Shown piece by piece: positions 57,701-64,000 of a stretch of DNA of 64,000 bases. A model generated the notes under the pieces. That model was not told the origin of the DNA. It saw only the letters and a program-made list of their open reading frames with translations, and did no database searches. This DNA is from Angiostrongylus vasorum. Its lineage: Eukaryota > Nematoda > Chromadorea > Rhabditida > Metastrongylidae. The translations under genes and the position numbers were made by a program. The stretch is taken from contig JADANN010000198.1 of NCBI GenBank assembly GCA_018806985.1, positions 357,501-421,500 on the forward strand. The letters are read 5' to 3'. How positions within the stretch are numbered: the stretch's first letter is position 1; the number at the start of each line of letters is the position of its first letter.

Positions 57701-60360
57701 TTAGATAGAATTCTGGCGTCTTTTTCTTGTAGCTTCGTTACCTGTCTAATTTGTTTCAAGTAACAAATGCTACTTCATCTTTATGTGGAAACATAGTGTT
57801 CAGGTTGATGATCAAAGCCTAATTACAAATTGTCCGTATTGTTACGTGCCTGACGAGGAAGCTAATCCAGGAGCTGAACGGAAGGGAGTGAGTATAGGGT
57901 TGCTTAGTACCACTGTAATATTTGTTTAATGCTTGAGTTTTTGGTCTGCCATTAATGCTTCATCCTATCATTTTGTGATGTACCAGTGCTATCTGGGGTC
58001 GTATGTTAATAATTATGTGATGTTATAGGTATAGAGTTCAAATTTTTTTTAATCTGTCCAGGTTTTCGCACCAAGGTTAACGGTCCATATGGAATGGAAG
58101 GAAAAGCCAGTGATGAGCTGGTATCGACCAAATGTTTTTGATGTAGATTCTGAGGTTCCAGTTTAAATGCTTCTTGTTGTTTTTCGATAGACAGATTGTT
58201 GCATATCTTCACTGTTCGTTTTTATTTCTTTTATAGATCCCCAGTGACGTTCCAACTGAAGCTACACAAGATCTTTGCCTTTCCTTTGTCAGCCCTTTAG
58301 TTCTCCGCCGCGAGGTGGAGACCCTGTTAGCTGCAGATATGTACGCTTTGAAGGATCCGAAGATTATGAGCAGCCACCCAGTCGTCTTTTGGAACATCGT
58401 TTTCTACCTTCGACGTCTCGCATTACCTTCTCATCTCTACATGTGGATATCACCTCGTGTTCATATAAGATGCGTCTATGATCGTCCGTTGGACCATGTT
58501 GGACCCACTCCTGTATATTTTGCAAACCCTAATCATAAGGTATTCTTTTCTCTTTTTTCTTTTCTCATTTCAGTTCGCTTTCTAATGAAGGGTTTTTGTG
58601 TGCAATAACTAACATTCTGCTAGATTACTTCATCCGAAAAAGTAAGCCGTTATTTGCCTGTGTGGCGAACTGTGACTCAGTCAGTGCAAGAGAACAAGCT
58701 TTTCACTGCGATTCAAGCCCTCATTAACGATAGTCGAAGAGTAACTGACAATGGGCAGATAACCCTTGGCCAACATTTTCCCGTGTTTAGGTAAGTGTAT
58801 TCTTCTCTACTCTAATGGATTTTAACCTCGTTTGCACTTCATTGGTTTGCTCCTTTCCCCATCGTATTTATCCGTTTTTTAGAGATATACAGTTTGCTAG
58901 TTTGGATGCATTTGGTCGTAGTCTGTTACGAGATAATCTTGACAAGCAGTACATTGAGGAGTATAGCAAGCTTCCACCTCGAATTATGTGTATCCTACCG
59001 CGCCAAGATAAGCCTCCAAATGCAGTGCAGCGTGCCTGTCGAAAGGTGTTTCTTCCTCTGGATCTGTTCTGATTTGTATGCATTTTGCCTAGTAACGTGT
59101 TAATATGAGGTATGTTCTTCGTCGCTTTGCATGATGTGGAGTTCTTCTATCCGTATAGAGACTTCTTAGATCTGCGATCTCGATATGATGTAGGATGAAT
59201 ACTTGATTCTTGTACTTGCTCTTCTGACATTTTATCTTTTTAATGATTCCATGAATCTCTGTTTTACATCAGTGTGAACTAAACCCATTGTGTTTATTCG
59301 GGACTGTTATGTTCTTGATCTTTGAGCGAATGCCACTATTTACATGTCCAGTGCTTTCCATCTTCATTTATAATGTTTAGCACAGTTCTTTTCTATTTTA
59401 AAAGAATATTTCATACTCAGAAGGAGCCATATCCTTGAATCTTTAACTAGTCAGCTGCTACGATGTCGCATATTTTTTGCTTCGGCTACATGAACTGTAT
59501 ATCAACGAGACCTGTTGTCGCGTAGTTAGGCATGCTATGTTTCCAATGACGAGCGGTCATTGCTGTTACACGTGTCGTGCGACTTACGAGATGGGTTCGT
59601 ATAACCACTTTAGTCCGTTTGTGATAATCGATCTGGTCTACCATAGTTGTGTTTTTCTTGTTGATTGTTGGTTTGAATCTTTTTTTAGTTTATTTTCTAG
59701 CGAATTTTGTATGCGGTTGATATTATTATTTGCCATACTGTAGTCGTAGTAAAGATTGTCTTTCTAGAGGAACTTCCTGTTTTTACGTCCTATTCGTCAG
59801 CAAGTATTAAAAACAGTGATTTTTATTACATGGGACAAAACAGCTTTCGCCGGTGCTCTTACGTGTAGTCTTCTTCTCCTATAGTTATTAGATGAGCTGT
59901 CGGGTGATGTAGGTTTCGGGGGTAGAATGCGCGGATGGACTTTAGACTGTCCTCCCAAGTTTGTCGCCTCATCGTGGCTGGGAGGTATTCCTAGGTGTTG
60001 GGATGCGATGTACACCGGGGAGATTCATCCCCAAGCAGGGTCTCCCATGCTGAGAAAGAGTCCGACGTTTCCATGTTAGAGTGGAGCTTGAGAACACGTA
60101 TTGCGTAATATTTTATATTAGAAGTGGCAATTGTTGAAGATGCAATGCTAGAGGGAAGCATTTTTTTTTAACAGAAAGACAAATTGGCGAATGAAAAATC
60201 CGTGGGACCTTTAAGGAATATGCTGACAGAACAGTCGCAGGAGGATTCCATGGTTGATTTAGCCAAGAAGGCACGAATTGAATTACACACAGGCGAAGGC
60301 AAGTTCTTTCAGTTGGATGAATTTATTGCTGGAGTTTTTGATATGCATGCACACTGCTAA
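42705..60360 (+). CDS. DENND4/Crag-type Rab GEF, spliced
   Basis: A DENN-domain guanine nucleotide exchange factor of the DENND4 (c-MYC promoter-binding protein; fly Crag) family; the family activates Rab10/Rab11-class GTPases in polarised trafficking. Exons: 42705-42770, 43258-44309, 45788-45896, 45967-46069, 46146-46292, 46377-47591, 48167-48302 or later, 48382-48471, 49717-49785, 51206-51430, 51748-51888, 57408-57671, 57804-57887, 58062-58154, 58237-58539, 58624-58790, 58883-59045, 60175-60360 (TAA). About 1540 residues; human DENND4A is about 1860. The N-terminus [11 protein letters not shown] and MABP-like region ([20 protein letters not shown]) lead into the DENN region ([41 protein letters not shown]). 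A PPR-like stretch near 47310-47570, [14 protein letters not shown], and a [20 protein letters not shown]ys module follow. Exon 2 meets TGA two codons past its conserved end, and 48348-48350 is an in-frame TAG. Confidence 0.92.
45325..45602 (+). repeat. SINE-A copy in a DENND4 intron
   Basis: Diverged head, GGGATCGACCCCCC (box B-like), body GGATAGCGACACTAGTTC, ATACATCGGTAGGCCACCGCG, and tail TTGATCAAAGCCAAGAGCTT. It lies in the intron between exons 43258-44309 and 45788-45896. Confidence 0.8.
47840..47950 (+). repeat. SINE-C copy (plus), tail-to-tail pair
   Basis: A diverged head, box B-like GTGTTCGAAGTCTACC, tail TATATCTCAGCATCCTTG. It lies in the DENND4 intron 47592-48166 and faces 47955-48075. 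Confidence 0.65.
47955..48075 (-). repeat. SINE-C copy (minus), tail-to-tail pair
   Basis: Minus strand: GATTCGAATCTGG (box B), and the tail TTTTGCAAATATCTCAGCC. With 47840-47950 it can form an intronic hairpin. Confidence 0.65.
48635..48835 (-). mobile_element. RTE-1 reverse transcriptase fragment in a DENND4 intron
   Basis: The minus strand matches the RT motif A block ([16 protein letters not shown], near 48680-48710) and the preceding [21 protein letters not shown] stretch of the 24050-27024 element. Short and broken. Confidence 0.65.
49080..49310 (-). repeat. SINE-A-like fragment
   Basis: A minus-strand tail block (GTTGATCAGTCCTTGA, GCGGCTTCATCAAG) is followed by a CTTCCATCCTTCC piece in the opposite sense, so this is a rearranged fragment rather than one clean copy. 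Confidence 0.4.
49978..50350 (-). repeat. SINE-D copy in a DENND4 intron
   Basis: Minus strand: CATCGTGGCTGCAAGGTGTTCC, TGGGTGTCAGCCTGCGATG, CGCATGGTGGCAAATCTC, and the end GTGAGGACGGGCCATTCAAG. It carries a GGATCCAAGTAAGTA-type tail on the minus strand. Confidence 0.7.
50620..50770 (+). repeat. SINE-D 3' fragment
   Basis: Starts near GGGGCAAACTTTGGCCAGG and ends GTGAGGACGGGCCGTCAATG TATCCAAGTAAGTA, the clearest example of the tail shared with RTE-1. Confidence 0.7.
52900..54130 (-). mobile_element. RTE-1 LINE fragment in a DENND4 intron
   Basis: Minus strand: RT block [26 protein letters not shown] (53740-53830), SFSRQRLIG and KGLPN-type blocks, a degenerate catalytic region ([12 protein letters not shown], 53440-53470), then [12 protein letters not shown] near 53250, and a [12 protein letters not shown] block near 53150. 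Frames are broken repeatedly. Confidence 0.8.
54588..54867 (-). repeat. Full-length SINE-C with 28-bp target duplication
   Basis: Flanked by TTATAATCACAATTTTAACC TTTTTACT (54560-54587) and a copy with one change (54868-54895), a 28-bp target-site duplication. The minus strand contains the box A-like GCATGGTGTGGTGGTGAACG, box B-like GTGCGTTCGTTCTCC and the tail TTTTGCAAATATCTCAGC. This defines a unit of about 280 bp. Confidence 0.85.
55105..55146 (+). ncRNA. Decayed hammerhead in the PLE 3' fragment
   Basis: CTGAGGA is intact, but stem II is GGAG/CGCT (broken), and GAAA is changed to GGAA. Stem I bases (TAGGCT with AGCTTC) still mostly pair. It is unlikely to be catalytic. Confidence 0.6.
55196..56525. 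mobile_element. Foldback element, copy 2, in a DENND4 intron
   Basis: A 1330-bp element with terminal inverted repeats TAGTAACTATTCC and GGAATAGTTACTA, bordered by TA on both sides (55194-55195 and 56526-56527). Arms of about 600 bp pair almost along their whole length. It sits within a PLE terminal repeat, which continues on the other side, giving an unambiguous insertion. Same family and structure as 3973-5297. Transcribed within DENND4 pre-mRNA, it would form a long double-stranded hairpin. Confidence 0.92.
56526..56600 (+). repeat. PLE terminal repeat, distal piece
   Basis: GAAGAATTATTTAATCAACG, then CTGAGGTTAACA and GTGGGATCTACTACAAGA match 37032-37100, the end of the terminal repeat and the ORF start. 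It is the continuation of the repeat interrupted at 55195. Confidence 0.8.
59046..60174 (+). other. Last DENND4 intron
   Basis: Between exons 58883-59045 and 60175-60360. It contains a SINE-D fragment at 59955-60080 and otherwise no recognised feature. Confidence 0.6.
59955..60080 (+). repeat. SINE-D fragment
   Basis: Landmarks are GTTTGTCGCCTCATCGTGGCTGG, GATGTACACCGGGGAGATTC, GGGTCTCCCATGCTGAGAAA and GAGTCCGACGTTTCCAT. The 3' part and tail are missing. Confidence 0.65.
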
Positions 60361-60943
60361 AGAAGTGGTGAATAGTGTGTTGTCATAAGAAGTAGGTGGA
60401 GAGATACGTGAATTGAAAGTAGATGTGGTTACGGATGGCCGTCCCTATGTTGGCCCGCCTGTGATTTTGTATCTTTTATTTATAATAGTTATACCCATGT
60501 GATATGGGGTAACGAAATGGTTAGAGGTACCGTGCAGTGCACACTGTATCTGTTGCTGATTTGATCTGGAGCTCTGGTGTTATCAGAACTTCCATCCTTC
60601 CGAGGTCGGAAAATCGATACTAGGCTTCTCCGAGATGATAAGAAGTTGAGAGATGAAACGATGCTTGGTGAAGTCATGTCAACGCTGAGCGCTTTATCCT
60701 CATATCCTTTTATGCTAATTTGAACCGACTTAGCTATTTTCGGAACTATACTTTCAGAAAAAAGATGTAATTGACATTGGAAGAAGTTAAGATTCCTTAG
60801 TTAAGTCTTGTTGTTCGGATCATGGCTTTTAGATCGTAAGTAAAACGATGATAATCATAGGTCGGCGGTATGTATATGTTAAAGATGACAAATAACTGCG
60901 AATAACTAATAACTATTTAAAGGATTTATTGGTGCTCACAAGG

Positions 60944-61205
60944 GTGCGTGTGGCGCAGTGGTCGGAGGTGCCTTGCAACACAAGTTTCCCTGCGCCCTTG
61001 GTCTTCGAAACCTTCCATCCTTCCAGCGTCGATAAATTGGTACCAAACGTGTCTAGGAGGATAGCAGCATTGGCTCGGTACATCGGTAGGCCACCGCGAG
61101 TCGTTGTAAAAGGCCAGATATGCATTCAATCACCTCCAACGATACTTAATGAAGTCGAATGCATGGCGCATTCTTCAGGGATTAATCAACGCCGAGAACT
61201 TTATC
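60944..61205 (+). repeat. SINE-A copy
   Basis: The head GTGTGGCGCAGTGGTCGGAGG (box A-like), body GGATAGCAGCATTGGCTCGG, ATCGGTAGGCCACCGCGAG, and tail TTAATCAACGCCGAGAACTTTA. About 580 bp downstream of the DENND4 stop codon. Confidence 0.85.
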
Positions 61206-61529
61206 ATTCTTTATTTGGCTTACTGGCGTCTCTTTACTGGAAGGACGTTGTTGCAGATAGTTAAATATTAGTAGGTGGTGGGTGATTGTTAGTTAATCTG
61301 GATTTGTGGGACGGCTTTTAACTCGTTTAACACAATGGTGATTGTGTAAGTGATAAGTAACTCATATATGCGGGATTTCTTTAGCCTTCCACTTTTGAAC
61401 ACAGAAATATATGTTCATAGCGAACTTTATTACTTGATTACTTTGATGGCCCAAATTCAAGAGTTCAGCAGGATCCAGCATATTTTCCATTTTTTTCTTC
61501 AGCTAAAGTTCTTTTGTATAAGATTGGTC

Positions 61530-62700
61530 TACTCCTTGATCGATAAGCGTTGATAGGATTGCATTCTTTCGTTACCATCAAGCGCTCTTCCATAGTCGAT
61601 AAAGGTTAGGGCAACAGACAGATGGTATTCTCGACAAATCTCTACGATCTGAGATAAGTTTTGGATGTGATTTATGCAGCAGTATCCCCTATCGGAATCC
61701 TGCTTGTATCCATTAGTAGTCCTTAATCACTACTCAAGAGCAGAATAACCTTGGGAGCTTCTACTGGTCCTATCGCTTCCTTTTGAAGATGAGTTGTGGT
61801 GTGAGTTTCAAGAGGGCTATCTGGTCCTGAAACTCCACATAATCTGATGCCTTCTTAACTTGGATTTCAGAGGGAAGAATCTGAGATGTTTTTTTCTGCA
61901 GCAGAAATTTTGGAGTCGCAAACGAAGATAGTGAAACCTAAAAGGTGATGAAGAAATATTACTTTACGTTTTTCGCATCCATCTAACGTCATGTTGGGTG
62001 GTGATTCCATCCTTGTTTAACACGGCCGATAGAAGAACATTATGTTTGTACTAATCTCGGCGCTATTTCTTTAGAACAGTTACTTTTTGAGATGCTTCAA
62101 ATTTTTTTCTGCGTGTTGCGATATAATCTTCCTGCGAAGACCTTTCACCTCTGGCGTTTCTTACGGAATCTATGTGTTACACTAGCATCAAGCTTCAGTA
62201 TTCCTCTCTTCTCGAGCACCTGCCTATTGGTTTTGTAGATACAGTCCGAACTTCTTGTTTAAGAAACTTAAGTGTGTGCTGCAGAACCTTTAAGCTCTTG
62301 GCCTAGCAGCTAGTAGTTTTTGCTGGAGTCTTCCTTGATGTGTAAGTTATATGACTAGAGGATTTCGTTCAGAGTGTTTCCCCCCCACAAACGACCTGTC
62401 CTTTTCTCTTTGGTCGACGACAACAGTTATTTTCTAGCAATCGAATTTTTGTCATTAAGGAAGCGGTGATCAGACTCAGTACTAAATGATGAACTGGAAG
62501 ACTTATCGAGGAAACACCACGTTTTCTTTGTGAGGATGTGATTGACGTCCGAATAATAGCAGTAGTCCATTCCTGTGTCCACTGACCACATTGATTCTTG
62601 GGCAGTGGTTTTCTATGGGGAATTTGCGTTGTGCTGACTTTCTATTCTTATTTCTGTCTACTATCCCCTTAATCACTTCCATTGGCGTTTCCTAGTCTGG
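61530..62700 (-). mobile_element. RTE-1 LINE fragment, endonuclease-to-RT
   Basis: Minus strand: endonuclease remnants in the region corresponding to 24700-24950 (a WTQEW... and a TTAII-like region near 62540-62600), LEKRG-type linker sequence near 62200, then RT pieces (QAGFR- and RVITEVCREYHL-like, 61620-61720; FIDYGRALDGNE-like, 61560-61600). Very decayed; assignment rests on the order of pieces. Confidence 0.6.
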
Positions 62701-63420
62701 ATTTGAGGTGTTCATTAACAGGTTTTTTTGAAAATGTTTATTCTTCGGGTTGCCCCTTCCGGGTGATAATAAAGCGCATTAAATTTAATCTAGTCAGTTT
62801 CACGGGTTGGCAGATAGCAGTTGGTACTGCAGCTCATTTGACGGATATGTTGAGGACAGAGAATGGGCAAAAGTGATGATAGAATCTTGTAACAGACGAC
62901 AATGGTAACAAACGCGTGTGTGGGAAAAGGCACTTGTAATAAAGGCTTGTCTCAACGAATGACGAGTTCTGACGTTTAAATGACTTACGTCACTTTTTCT
63001 TACTTTGTTTTTATTTTTGCCCACTAGTGCAATCACTTGGAATTTGTTGTGATTTTTTGGCCTGAGTGTGAAAATCAGAGTTAGATGAAATGTTGTCGTG
63101 CTGTATGTCCGGAGCGGAGCAATCTCCATGGCTTTGTTGTTTTGATCTGGTTCCATTGACGTCGTATGCAACCTGGGACCGCCTTTCACTGGTTCTCTCA
63201 TCGCCTGAAGCTGTTGGTGGAGTTCCGAATTTGTCCTGTCTAGTTTATTGCTGGTTGAGCTATCTGTTTGCCTGGAGTTTTGAGGCAACCTAAATGGAGC
63301 GTTGGAGATGGAGATTCTCAGGTCATGACCACAAATACCACTCGCCTGCCGTTTATTAGAAGAAAATTTGCCATTTTGTGGTTATTTTACTACTAGGGTG
63401 GCGGTCAATCTCTGAATTCA
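62700..63420. other. No recognised gene
   Basis: A 162-codon minus frame (62800-63288) is Ser/Thr/Gln-rich and starts MPQNSRQTDSSTSNKL, but no domain and no splice context support it; it could be the start of an unrecognised element. Confidence 0.35.
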
Positions 63421-63425
63421 AAAGA

Positions 63426-63680
63426 CCGACTTTCTATAAACCTCGGCATAGATAATCGATAAATTTATTTGTGTGTTCTTACGAACTGCACTTGTTGAGC
63501 TGATGCGAAGTTGGTATAAGTTGTCGTTGTCGTTGTTGTTGTTGTTTGACGGCTAACGTTACGACGGTGAGGAAGGCGAAATCGCCGAAACGTGAGGCGT
63601 CAAACAACAATAACGACAACTTATACCAACTTCGCATCACCTCAATAAGGGCAGTGCGTAAGAACATATAAACAAATAAA
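63426..63680. repeat. Inverted-repeat element with PLE remnants
   Basis: Arms of about 85 bp (63465-63551 and 63598-63679) pair: TGATGCGAAGTTGGTATAAG with CTTATACCAACTTCGCATCA, and the (GTT)n block with its complement. The loop holds a dead hammerhead-like sequence at 63567-63594 (GTGAGGA, GGCG-AAAT-CGCC, GAAACGTG, where the cleavage-site C is G). Left of the arms, 63426-63450 is the reverse complement of the PLE ORF start (CCGACTTTCTATAAACCTCGG). Confidence 0.75.
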
Positions 63681-64000
63681 TCCCTGAATTGTTCCTCTTG
63701 GAGCTGGGCTTCCGAGTTTAAATGTCGAACTCCTTAGCTTGGAAGGCTCTGCAATGAGATGAAACCCCGCTGTATGTGATTTTGACATTGATTGTAGATC
63801 AGTGCGTCTCATAAAAAAAAAGATGGTAAGCCAAAAAGCGATTAGATGGTGGAGGATTGGTAAAAAAGAACAAGGAAGAAAGCGAGTGTTTCACATATTC
63901 AGGAAGACACGCTTATTCATTCATTCGGACATTTACCATGTACGTTGTGATGGACTATGCATATGGTGTAGAATGTAAAAGGACAATTAAAATCACTAAA

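Noticed and set aside
62800..63288. 162-codon minus frame
   Set aside because: Low-complexity Ser/Thr/Gln composition and no domain; too weak to call a gene.

Overview
The window is typical nematode nuclear DNA. Introns are short to long with TTTNCAG-like acceptors, intergenic DNA is AT-rich, and the two clear host genes have spliced structures. Dispersed retroelements are dense, and the mix of elements would fit a strongylid (hookworm-like) clade V species; that species-level guess is inference. No bacterial-type operons, CRISPR arrays or rRNA genes were seen.

Two host genes are well supported, both on the + strand. (1) A c-Jun N-terminal kinase (jnk-1 type) lies at 17099-20957. Six kinase exons run from 18992, and one phase-compatible upstream exon sits at 17099-17181. 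The glycine loop, HRD, DFG and TPY activation motifs are all present; the C-terminal tail exon was not found. (2) A DENND4/Crag-type Rab GEF lies at 42705-60360 in about 17 exons. Its order is MABP-like region, DENN module, PPR-like stretch, Ser-rich linker, CxxC-rich region and conserved C-terminal block. Two junctions do not splice cleanly.

The rest is mostly mobile DNA. 3.9-8.5 kb: a 1.3-kb foldback element, a decayed BEL/Pao gag-protease, and RTE-type LINE pieces. 8.5-16 kb: little recognisable apart from SINEs and a small tRNA-Val-like cluster. 16.2-16.8 kb: a sharply GC-rich island upstream of jnk-1. 21.8-29 kb: LINE-rich, including a near full-length but inactivated RTE-like element (24.05-27.02 kb). 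29-34 kb: largely featureless. 34.2-40.5 kb: a nest in which an RTE-like LINE on the minus strand is interrupted by a SINE and by a Penelope-like element (PLE). Inside DENND4, the 5.5-kb intron 51889-57407 holds a LINE fragment, a PLE 3' end, a SINE inserted into that PLE, and a second copy of the foldback element. 60.4-64 kb: SINE, decayed LINE, and a hairpin.

The most interesting system is the PLE. Its terminal repeats (36864-37084 and 39819-40043) each carry a sequence that folds as a type III-minimal hammerhead ribozyme: a CUGANGA box, a 4-bp stem II, GAAA, and a palindromic ACGU in place of stem III. Further intact or decayed copies lie at 34.3-34.4, 55.1 and 63.57 kb. The repeat also contains the first codons of the PLE ORF. 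SINE and LINE families are named here only for this window: SINE-A, -B, -C, -D and RTE-1, RTE-2.
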